Below are positions 1-6,271 of a stretch of DNA of 6,271 nt, piece after piece. The stretch is from DATBED01 sp036276195 (GTDB lineage: Bacteria > Patescibacteriota > Saccharimonadia > Saccharimonadales > UBA4665). The first letter of the stretch is position 1, and every line of letters starts with the position of its first letter. The position numbers and the translations under genes were made by a program. Location of the stretch: the NCBI GenBank assembly GCA_036276195.1, contig DATBED010000091.1:1-6271 (forward strand), read 5' to 3'. Below the pieces are notes generated by a model. The model had not been told where the DNA came from. It did not search any database and was given only the letters and a program-made list of their open reading frames with translations.

Positions 1-518
1 TTGGAAAGCGATACTGCCAGCAGTGGAATTAGTCCGCCGATCGTGAAGGCCGCTACCGAGGCCACCGAGGCCTGCCAAGGGTCAAACAGGTCGTCTTCGT
101 CTAAGTTAAACTCGGCTTCTAGGTGGGCCCTAACGGCATCGTGGGCGGTCAGTTCCTTCGCCACCGTGTGCGCCGTCCTGGTAGTCAAGCCCTTGGCTTT
201 ATAAATAAAGGCTAGCTCTTCGAACTCCTCTTCAGGATAATCCCTTAAACGGCGCTTTTCGCGGGCAATGTAAATTCGCTCGGTGTCGCGTTGACTGCTG
301 ACCGAAACATACTCGCCCACCCCCATCGAAAAGGCGCCGGCCACTAGGCCGGTCAGTCCGGCTGTAAAAATAATGCCGCGGCTGCTGGTAGCGCCGGCTA
401 CGCCCAGGATGATACTGGAAACTGAGACAATGCCGTCGTTAGCCCCTAAAACGGCGGCTCGCAGCCGGTTCATCTGGGCATTGGTATTGACTTTGTTGGT
501 AGAGTTTTCGTCAGCCAT
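1..518 (-). CDS. VIT1/CCC1-family metal transporter, C-terminus beyond window edge
   Basis: I translated this from the minus strand: ATG at 518-516, then 172 open codons to the window edge. It is a probable vacuolar-iron-transporter-like (VIT1/CCC1, DUF125) membrane protein that moves Fe2+ or Mn2+ across the cytoplasmic membrane. The N-terminus has the family's first-helix signature GANDGIVSVSSIILGVAG (residues 25-42), and the second helix ends GAFSMGVGEYVSVSSQRD (61-78). Asp28, Met65 and Glu69 match the intramembrane metal-binding positions known in the family. A charged, Glu-rich cytoplasmic segment follows (about 79-147, including PEEEFEEL at 95-102), corresponding to the metal-binding domain between helices 2 and 3. 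Helix 3 begins near 150, so about two helices lie outside. The gene starts 15 nt after the slipin stop with no clear Shine-Dalgarno, so it is probably cotranscribed. The family call is strong; the metal cannot be told. Confidence 0.9.
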   Translation of the reverse strand, partial: MADENSTNKVNTNAQMNRLRAAVLGANDGIVSVSSIILGVAGATSSRGIIFTAGLTGLVAGAFSMGVGEYVSVSSQRDTERIYIAREKRRLRDYPEEEFEELAFIYKAKGLTTRTAHTVAKELTAHDAVRAHLEAEFNLDEDDLFDPWQASVASVAAFTIGGLIPLLAVSLS

Positions 519-533
519 AGCTTGAGCTAAGGT

Positions 534-1295
534 TTAGGTGCTTTCCTTGCCCATAAAATCTTTAACGCTTTTAATGGTGTCGAGGAATTGCGAGGGGAAA
601 ATGATGGTGCTGTTCTTTTCGGTGGCTATGTCAGTTAAAACTTGCAAATTGCGCAGCTGCAGAGCAATCGGGTGCTTTGCGATTATATCGGCCGCGGCAC
701 CTAGAGCGGTGGCCGACAACTGCTCGCCTTCGGCAGCGATAATTTTAGCCCGCTTTTCGCGCTCGGCCTCGGCCTGCTTGGCCATAGCCCGCTGCATGGT
801 GTCGGGCAGCTGAATATCTTTAACTTCAACCGTGCTAATGTAGATGCCCCATTTCTCGGTGGCTGTTTCGAGCAGCATCTTAATTTTTTCGTTGATAGCC
901 ACGGTTTCACTAAGAACGTCGTCGAGGGGGCTTTGACCGACGATATTACGCACGGTAGTCTGGGCTATTTGGTAGGTGGCCGAGATGACATTCTCGATTT
1001 CCACGATCGACTTGGTCGGATCCGCCACCTGGTAATAAGCCACGGCGGCCACGTCAATCGACACGTTGTCTTTAGTAATGATCTTTTGAGATTCAATGGG
1101 CAGCGTCACTATCCGCAAACTAACTTTGCGCATCTGATCAACAATTGGAATTATCAGCCGCAGGCCCGGCTCCTTAACGTTCGGCCGCACCCTTCCCAAA
1201 CGGAAGACTACGCCGCGCTCGTACTGGTTGACCAGCCGCACACCCATCACCACAATAATAAAAACGATAAATAGTAGGATCCAGAAGCCAGCCAT
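534..1295 (-). CDS. Slipin / stomatin-like SPFH-domain membrane protein
   Basis: A 253-residue SPFH (band 7) protein of the slipin type. Such proteins anchor by one N-terminal helix, oligomerise on the cytoplasmic membrane and organise microdomains or partner proteases. Visible parts are a hydrophobic anchor (residues 3-19), then [13 protein letters not shown] (23-35) and [15 protein letters not shown] (44-58), both typical of stomatins. The band 7 core runs to about 170. The signature [20 protein letters not shown] (170-189) starts a coiled segment, and the tail (IIFPSQFLD, 231-239) is the usual slipin end. I chose the ATG at 1295 because GGAGG lies 4 nt upstream and translation opens directly into the anchor. 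An upstream TTG at 1349 would add 18 unconserved residues and overlaps a promoter. No NfeD partner is visible, although slipins are often paired with one. The neighbours are a coiled-coil gene and a metal transporter. Confidence 0.93.
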   Translation of the reverse strand: MAGFWILLFIVFIIVVMGVRLVNQYERGVVFRLGRVRPNVKEPGLRLIIPIVDQMRKVSLRIVTLPIESQKIITKDNVSIDVAAVAYYQVADPTKSIVEIENVISATYQIAQTTVRNIVGQSPLDDVLSETVAINEKIKMLLETATEKWGIYISTVEVKDIQLPDTMQRAMAKQAEAEREKRAKIIAAEGEQLSATALGAAADIIAKHPIALQLRNLQVLTDIATEKNSTIIFPSQFLDTIKSVKDFMGKEST

Positions 1296-1299
1296 ATTC

Positions 1300-1304
1300 C
1301 CTCC
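1300..1304 (-). promoter_or_regulatory. Shine-Dalgarno GGAGG that sets the slipin start
   Basis: GGAGG on the minus strand is followed by GAAT and then the ATG at 1295. It decides between this start and the longer TTG-initiated reading frame from 1349. It is one of the few good ribosome-binding sites in the window. Confidence 0.85.
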
Positions 1305-1319
1305 AGAATTTACACCCTC

Positions 1320-1349
1320 ATTGTACGGCCCCGTTACTACTAAAAGCAA
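1320..1349 (-). promoter_or_regulatory. Sigma-70-type promoter for the slipin gene
   Basis: On the minus strand, TTGCTT (1349-1344) is separated by 18 nt from TACAAT (1325-1320). Initiation about 7 nt downstream would leave a 5' leader of roughly 18 nt carrying the GGAGG site. It lies just after the stop of the coiled-coil gene, so the slipin and transporter genes can be transcribed independently. The same TTGCTT-18-TAYAAT layout occurs before the coiled-coil gene. Found by eye; no start site has been mapped. Confidence 0.6.
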
Positions 1350-1358
1350 GGAATAAGC

Positions 1359-1619
1359 TTAGGCTGTGCCCTCAAGTTGCTTTAGGCGTTGTTCGTGATT
1401 GTCGAGGTCTCCGCTTTGAGCGGTGACGGCTTCCGCGATGCCGGGAATAAGCTCCGTGTGCCCTTGCATTTCGGTTATTTGCCCCCGCATTTTAGTCACG
1501 TGACCCTCAACGTCGACTAGCCTCTCATCCATTCGGTTAATTTGCCTTTTTAAACTAGATAGGCCAGAGGCAATCGCCTGCACTTCATTTAGTATTTGCT
1601 TAGACAGGAGCTGGCTCAT
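1359..1619 (-). CDS. Short coiled-coil protein of unknown function
   Basis: An 86-residue, highly charged, Cys-free protein with no signal peptide or membrane span. I do not recognise a family. Residues about 17-55 show heptad-like spacing of hydrophobics (Leu20, Leu23, Ile27, Met30, Leu34, Val37, Val41, Met44, Ile48, Met51), and a second helical stretch near 67-83 ends in EQRLKQLEG. The two helices, separated by a Pro at 59, suggest an oligomeric or hairpin coiled coil. I chose the ATG at 1619 rather than the TTG at 1658, because a TATAAT box sits 9 nt before the ATG and the TTG falls inside the matching -35 box. There is no Shine-Dalgarno, so the message may be leaderless. It lies 63 nt upstream of the slipin gene. 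A role together with the slipin, whose family also oligomerises, is possible but is inference from adjacency alone. Confidence 0.7.
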   Translation of the reverse strand: MSQLLSKQILNEVQAIASGLSSLKRQINRMDERLVDVEGHVTKMRGQITEMQGHTELIPGIAEAVTAQSGDLDNHEQRLKQLEGTA

Positions 1620-1628
1620 AGTGAACTT

Positions 1629-1658
1629 ATTATAAATCTGACTGCTACGACCAAGCAA
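1629..1658 (-). promoter_or_regulatory. Promoter of the coiled-coil gene, very close to its ATG
   Basis: TTGCTT (1658-1653), an 18-nt spacer and a perfect TATAAT (1634-1629) lie on the minus strand, with the ATG only 9 nt after the -10 box. Initiation at the usual distance would give an untranslated leader of about 2 nt or less. Confidence 0.65.
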
Positions 1659-1689
1659 TAAAAAATTAAATAAACATTAAATGGTGAAG

Positions 1690-1766
1690 TGGTGGAGATA
1701 CGGGGACTCGAACCCCGGACCTCTTGTATGCCATACAAGCGCTCTAGCCAACTGAGCTATATCCCC
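1690..1766 (-). tRNA. tRNA-Ala (anticodon GGC), CCA encoded
   Basis: A complete minus-strand cloverleaf folds by eye. The acceptor stem pairs GGGGATA with TATCTCC and contains the G3-U70 wobble pair, the main identity element for alanyl-tRNA synthetase. The D arm reads AGCTCAGTTGGCTAGAGC. The anticodon stem is CTTGT/ACAAG around the 7-base loop ATGGCAT, giving anticodon GGC for GCC and GCU codons. The T arm is CCGGGGTTCGAGTCCCCG. The discriminator base is A73 and the CCA end is encoded. GCC is a common Ala codon in the neighbouring genes, so this tRNA should be well used. Confidence 0.97.
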
Positions 1767-1776
1767 AAGCTGATTT

Positions 1777-1805
1777 ATTCTATCAATACAGAGGTAAAAA
1801 GCCAA
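1777..1805 (-). promoter_or_regulatory. Likely tRNA-Ala promoter
   Basis: TTGGCT (1805-1800), a 17-nt spacer and TAGAAT (1782-1777) on the minus strand place a start site a few bases before the mature tRNA end at 1766. The -35 box lies inside the downstream arm of the terminator hairpin of the preceding gene, a very compact arrangement. Confidence 0.45.
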
Positions 1806-1823
1806 GCTGTGAGGCCTGGCTTT
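1796..1823 (-). terminator. Rho-independent terminator after the seven-span membrane gene
   Basis: Minus-strand RNA folds AAAGCCAGGC (1823-1814) with GCTTGGCTTT (1807-1798): a 10-bp stem with one G-U pair and a 6-nt loop, followed by a T run through 1796. On the plus strand the same pair is an A-C mismatch, so the hairpin is better for minus-strand transcription. It separates the 2747-1918 unit from the tRNA. Confidence 0.8.
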
Positions 1824-1824
1824 G

Positions 1825-1901
1825 TCGTGCGCGCCCACCCGCGGCGGGTGGGTCCAAGTTTTGTTTTGGTTTTTGTTTCACGCGCCGCTTAGTGCGCACG
1901 A
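1825..1901. repeat. Compact GC-rich structured element with inverted ends
   Basis: TCGTGCGC (1825-1832) and GCGCACGA (1894-1901) are perfect 8-bp inverted repeats. Between them, CCCACCCG (1834-1841) and CGGGTGGG (1845-1852) form an 8-bp hairpin with a 3-nt loop, next to a linker that is almost purely A and C on the minus strand (about 1856-1880). The element lies between the stop of the seven-span gene and its terminator, so it would be in the 3' untranslated region. It could be a dispersed hairpin repeat of the REP type, an mRNA-stabilising structure, or chance folding of GC-rich sequence. Confidence 0.5.
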
Positions 1902-1917
1902 ATACTTTTAATCATAA

Positions 1918-2640
1918 TCATTTTGCTAATTTTGTCAAGGCTTTGGCCTCGGCCGCGCGAGGCATAACATACAGAGCTAGAATTAGGGCGAATAGCACGG
2001 CGAAACCGCACATAACGCTGGGAATTCCAGTGCGAGTAGCCGGGTTAACTATATTAGCGATGGCGGTCGGGATGAGAAAAGCCATCCAACCTAAAAGCAG
2101 GCCCCGGATAGCATTCAATTTGCGGCTTTTATTTTGCTGCATGAACTCGTTGGCCCAGCGAGCACCTAAGAAGATACTGGTGAAGATCCAGGCCATGTAA
2201 AGGACCCAGAATATGCCGCCGGCACGCGGCCGCAAGTGGAACACCACGTAATTCCCGGTACACTGATAGTTTTCAAATACCGCCGGAAAAGCCATGAAAA
2301 AGACAATGAAAGCGGCCATCGAAGCATAGGCCACGGTCACTAGCCGACCAACCGGTTTTTCAGCCACTTTATGTACTAAGTGGAGGCCCAACACCGGCAA
2401 AGTGGCGATGGCCGAGAAGCCCACCCGCGACCAAAATTCAGCGTGACCGACCGAACCGGTGCAGACGAAATATTCGGCTAACTGGAAGGTGGCCAACATT
2501 CCGAGTGTTAAAGTAGCTAAACGAACCAGGGGCGTCATTTTATAGCGCCAAACTGTGTAGATTGCCAAAGCCGATTCGACGACCATGGTGGCTATCATCA
2601 CCGGTGGCGAGAAACAGTTTAGCCGGTTTTTTTGTCTCAT
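1918..2640 (-). CDS. Seven-transmembrane protein of unknown function
   Basis: A 240-residue integral membrane protein with about seven hydrophobic helices, near residues 12-31, 38-60, 72-92, 97-119, 138-160, 173-196 and 205-228. Short basic loops (WRYK at 31-34, QQNKSRKLNAIR near 165-176) and a short, lysine-bearing C-terminal tail suggest N-out/C-in topology. Helix 3 ends in LPVLGLHLVHKV, and the last helix begins IPSVMCGFAVLF. This pattern recalls the membrane-sensor half of 7TM histidine kinases (HisKA_7TM), but no kinase or other output domain follows, so that resemblance is only a suggestion. There are four cysteines, at about 9, 60, 126 and 209. The start at 2640 is supported by TATACT ending 7 nt upstream and by the absence of any Shine-Dalgarno. 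A 27-residue membrane ORF ends 23 nt before it. It stops with TGA. Confidence 0.85.
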   Translation of the reverse strand: MRQKNRLNCFSPPVMIATMVVESALAIYTVWRYKMTPLVRLATLTLGMLATFQLAEYFVCTGSVGHAEFWSRVGFSAIATLPVLGLHLVHKVAEKPVGRLVTVAYASMAAFIVFFMAFPAVFENYQCTGNYVVFHLRPRAGGIFWVLYMAWIFTSIFLGARWANEFMQQNKSRKLNAIRGLLLGWMAFLIPTAIANIVNPATRTGIPSVMCGFAVLFALILALYVMPRAAEAKALTKLAK

Positions 2641-2647
2641 CTAACCG

Positions 2648-2653
2648 AGTATA
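2648..2653 (-). promoter_or_regulatory. -10 box giving a leaderless start for the seven-span gene
   Basis: TATACT on the minus strand is followed by CGGTTAG and then ATG, so transcription would begin at or beside the start codon. The -35 side is weak: TTCGCC with a 16-nt spacer is the best candidate. Confidence 0.5.
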
Positions 2654-2663
2654 GCACGAGGAT

Positions 2664-2747
2664 TTACTTGGCGAACAGGCCTAGTACCACGCCGATGATG
2701 ACGGCTGTGGTTACGTGGCTAAGGGCGCTGGGCTGAAAATTTACCAT
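2664..2747 (-). CDS. Candidate 27-residue single-span membrane protein
   Basis: ATG at 2747 and TAA at 2664 frame 27 codons. The product starts MVNFQPSALSH and continues with a hydrophobic helix (about residues 12-25, TTAVIIGVVLGLFA) ending in a single Lys, typical of a tiny inner-membrane protein. By my count the ORF has 45 GC in 84 bases, with 19 of 27 sense codons ending in G or C. The 122 bases before it have 37 GC. The composition therefore switches at the ATG as it does for real genes here. A promoter-like TTAACG-17-TAAAAT ends 12 nt upstream, and there is no Shine-Dalgarno. It lies 23 nt before the seven-span gene and may be its small partner. No homologue is recognised. Confidence 0.55.
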   Translation of the reverse strand: MVNFQPSALSHVTTAVIIGVVLGLFAK

Positions 2748-2759
2748 GCAGTTTTGATG

Positions 2760-2788
2760 ATTTTAAGTTTTTCACAGAATTTCGTTAA
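2760..2788 (-). promoter_or_regulatory. Promoter for the small membrane ORF and seven-span gene
   Basis: TTAACG (2788-2783), a 17-nt spacer and TAAAAT (2765-2760) on the minus strand lie 12 nt before the ATG at 2747. The -35 box is part of a 19-nt sequence repeated 51 nt away, which suggests control by a bound regulator. Confidence 0.5.
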
Positions 2789-2839
2789 TCGGTATACTTT
2801 CACTTCTTAGAAAAATCCGGTTTCACAAATTTTCGTTAA
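2770..2839. repeat. Pair of 19-nt imperfect direct repeats
   Basis: Copy A (2770-2788) and copy B (2821-2839) both read TTTCACA-N5-TCGTTAA on the plus strand and match at 17 of 19 positions, with starts 51 nt apart. Copy A covers the -35 region of the promoter at 2760-2788. Copy B lies inside the ligA terminator hairpin and is not followed by a -10 box. It could be a pair of operator sites or the trace of a small local duplication. Confidence 0.5.
2771..2798 (+). promoter_or_regulatory. Possible plus-strand promoter antisense to the ligA 3' end
   Basis: TTCACA (2771-2776), a 16-nt spacer and TATACT (2793-2798) each match the sigma-70 consensus at 5 of 6 positions. Transcription would run rightward, against ligA. 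No plus-strand gene follows, so the product would be an antisense RNA or nothing. AT-rich intergenic DNA often yields such matches by chance. Confidence 0.3.
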
Positions 2840-2852
2840 AAATTTAAAACCG
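2811..2852 (-). terminator. Rho-independent terminator of the membrane-protein/ligA operon
   Basis: Minus-strand RNA pairs CGGTTT (2852-2847) with AAACCG (2823-2818) and, inside a small internal loop, AAATTTT with AAAATTT around a 5-nt loop TAACG. The stem is followed by GATTTTT. It begins about 18 nt after the ligA stop. The inner stem is pure A-T, so strength may be modest. Confidence 0.65.
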
Positions 2853-2869
2853 AAATATCTAGGCCGAAC

Positions 2870-5888
<3,019 letters not shown>

Positions 5889-5894
5889 GCCCCC

Positions 5895-5900
5895 ATTATA
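5895..5900 (-). promoter_or_regulatory. -10 box of the membrane-protein/ligA operon, leaderless layout
   Basis: A perfect TATAAT is followed by GGGGGC and then ATG (5888-5886), so initiation at the usual 7-nt distance falls on the A of the start codon. I find no good -35 box at 15-18 nt upstream. Confidence 0.55.
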
Positions 5901-5919
5901 TCTAAGGACAGTGAATTAA

Positions 5920-5976
5920 CTAGGCTATAGCCAGCTGTTTTTCAACGTCGGTCAAATCAATCATGGTATCAATCAT
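5920..5976 (-). CDS. Doubtful 18-residue micro-ORF upstream of the ligA operon
   Basis: The ATG at 5976 opens MIDTMIDLTDVEKQLAIA and ends in TAG at 5920. The first codons contain a 9-nt direct repeat (ATGATTGAT twice, 3 nt apart). The product would be acidic. There is no Shine-Dalgarno; GGCGGGGC lies just upstream but is not SD-like. It ends 19 nt before the TATAAT of the next operon. It could be a leader peptide, a remnant of a broken gene, or chance. Confidence 0.2.
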   Translation of the reverse strand: MIDTMIDLTDVEKQLAIA

Positions 5977-5985
5977 AGTAGCCCC

Positions 5986-6001
5986 GCCTGCCAAGTCAGG
6001 C
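5986..6001. repeat. Small GC hairpin
   Basis: GCCTG (5986-5990) pairs with CAGGC (5997-6001) across a 6-nt loop, in a GC-rich patch of about 20 nt surrounded by AT-rich DNA. It may be a decayed copy of a dispersed hairpin repeat. Confidence 0.35.
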
Positions 6002-6080
6002 AACAAAAACAGCAATTATTATGGCAAAATTTAATAATTTTTTAATCTTTTTGGGGCATGACGCTGCTGGCTTGGGTCTA

Positions 6081-6117
6081 CCTGTTAAATGTATATACAC
6101 TTTTGAGAATTAACAGG
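6081..6117. repeat. 8-bp inverted repeat enclosing a TGTATATACA palindrome
   Basis: CCTGTTAA (6081-6088) and TTAACAGG (6110-6117) are perfect inverted repeats. Between them, TGTATATACA (6090-6099) is a perfect 10-bp palindrome. A near copy, TGTACATACA (6134-6143), lies 44 nt further right with 9 of 10 positions matching. The layout suggests a regulator binding region, but the nearest identified gene start on the minus strand is about 190 nt away. There is no T run on either side, so it is not a canonical terminator. Confidence 0.4.
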
Positions 6118-6128
6118 GGTAATAATTC

Positions 6129-6200
6129 TTATTTGTACATACATTTAGTAGGTAATGTTGGGGGACTGCTGTGTAGGCGGGCGATGCGGTCAGCAATTGG
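6129..6200 (-). pseudogene. In-frame extension after the htpX stop: decayed or read-through C-terminal repeat
   Basis: Directly after the TAG at 6203-6201, in the same frame, 23 codons remain open to TAA at 6131-6129. They begin PIADRIARLHSS, repeating PIADRIARLRNM of the true C-terminus exactly 17 codons later. The remainder (SPPTLPTKCMYK) has no counterpart. It is either a remnant cut off by a stop mutation or an extension reached by TAG read-through. Confidence 0.5.
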
Positions 6201-6251
6201 CTAGGCGTGAGCATCCATGTTGCGCAGGCGAGCGATACGGTCGGCGATTGG
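6174..6251. repeat. 27-nt direct repeat at the htpX 3' end, divergent only at third codon positions
   Basis: Copy 1 (6225-6251, coding) and copy 2 (6174-6200, beyond the stop) match at 22 of 27 bases with a 51-nt offset. All five mismatches are transitions spaced in threes, each at the third base of a codon on the minus strand, so both copies encode PIADRIARL. Confidence 0.85.
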
Positions 6252-6271
6252 AGGATGAGTGTCGAACAGGC
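6201..6271 (-). CDS. htpX: C-terminal end of an M48-family (HtpX-like) metalloprotease
   Basis: Only the last 22 codons and the TAG (6203-6201) are inside the window. They read LFDTHPPIADRIARLRNM followed by DAHA. The pattern LF-x-THPP-x-x-x-RI-x-x-L is the conserved tail of HtpX and related M48 membrane zinc proteases, which degrade misfolded membrane proteins. The catalytic HExxH region and membrane helices lie outside, so activity cannot be judged, and other M48 relatives share this ending. No gene lies between it and the ligA operon. Confidence 0.8.
   Translation of the reverse strand, partial: LFDTHPPIADRIARLRNMDAHA

Larger units (their letters stand above)
5889..6200. other. 312-bp largely non-coding intergenic region
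   Basis: This stretch separates the ligA operon from the htpX-like gene. From right to left it holds the in-frame repeat after the htpX stop (6129-6200), two TGTAYATACA sites and an 8-bp inverted repeat (6081-6143), an AT-rich stretch (about 6003-6052), a small GC hairpin (5986-6001), a doubtful 18-residue ORF (5920-5976) and the operon's -10 box. No clear terminator for the htpX-like gene is visible. Confidence 0.6.

Noticed and set aside
933..1274. 113-codon plus-strand ORF opposite the slipin gene
   Set aside because: Antisense shadow of a well-supported gene; His/Asn-rich composition without conserved pattern. The same applies to plus-strand ORFs at 1-204, 538-813, 1892-2200, 3009-3847, 4233-4657, 4924-5148 and 5730-5930.
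1296..1349. TTG-initiated 271-residue version of the slipin
   Set aside because: The extra 18 residues span a promoter and a strong Shine-Dalgarno, and precede the membrane anchor with which slipins normally begin.
1658..1658. Longer TTG-initiated start of the coiled-coil gene at 1658
   Set aside because: The TTG is the first half of the -35 box TTGCTT, and TATAAT lies between it and the ATG at 1619, so the extra 13 codons would be upstream of the transcript.
1689..1892. 67-codon plus-strand ORF across the tRNA
   Set aside because: It reads through the antisense of a complete tRNA-Ala, and its start (VEIRGLEPRTSCMPYK) is the usual false peptide produced by tRNA complements.
1918..1920. Possible UGA recoding as in some Patescibacteria (SR1, Gracilibacteria)
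   Set aside because: TGA here ends the seven-span protein after a natural lysine-bearing tail, a good terminator follows, and conserved glycines in LigA use GGN codons.
5996..6100. 34-codon minus-strand ORF from GTG at 6100 with a hydrophobic C-terminal end
   Set aside because: GTG start without a ribosome-binding site. The hydrophobic tail comes from AT-rich codons expected by chance, and composition does not match the real genes.
6021..6113. 30-codon plus-strand ORF beginning MAKFNNFLIF
   Set aside because: There is no Shine-Dalgarno or promoter, its codons follow the AT-rich background, and it runs through the inverted repeat. No plus-strand gene is otherwise supported here.

Overview
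The window is about 6.3 kb of bacterial chromosome of moderate GC in which every supported gene, including one tRNA, lies on the minus strand, so transcription runs from right to left. A minimal gene style, short proteins without clear families, and a divergent NAD+-dependent DNA ligase point to the Candidate Phyla Radiation (Patescibacteria), most likely Saccharibacteria or a relative. That assignment rests on recall of sequence style, not on a database match. TAG, TAA and TGA all serve as stops, and nothing suggests UGA recoding.

In transcription order: (1) 6201-6271 is the extreme C-terminus of an M48 metalloprotease resembling HtpX. In frame just past its TAG lies a second copy of its last conserved segment. 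(2) 5889-6200 is mostly non-coding, with palindromes, a small hairpin and one doubtful micro-ORF. (3) 4884-5888 encodes a multi-pass membrane protein with a lysine-rich tail, overlapping by 8 nt with ligA at 2870-4891; the pair form an operon closed by a terminator at 2811-2852. (4) An AT-rich intergenic region with a direct repeat and overlapping opposed promoters precedes a 27-residue single-span membrane ORF (2664-2747) and a seven-span membrane protein (1918-2640). These are followed by a GC-rich structured element and a terminator. (5) tRNA-Ala(GGC) is at 1690-1766. (6) A short coiled-coil gene (1359-1619), a slipin-type SPFH protein (534-1295) and a VIT1/CCC1-type metal transporter (1-518, cut by the window edge) form a second cluster.

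Two themes stand out. First, several genes that begin a transcription unit have a -10 box only 6-12 nt before the ATG and no Shine-Dalgarno sequence, which suggests leaderless mRNAs. The internal gene ligA and the slipin gene have clear Shine-Dalgarno sequences. Second, the in-frame repeat beyond the htpX stop differs from the true C-terminus only at third codon positions, which suggests that it was translated for a long time or still is. I see no CRISPR array, insertion sequence, phage gene or defence system. The rest reads as ordinary core genome of a reduced bacterium.
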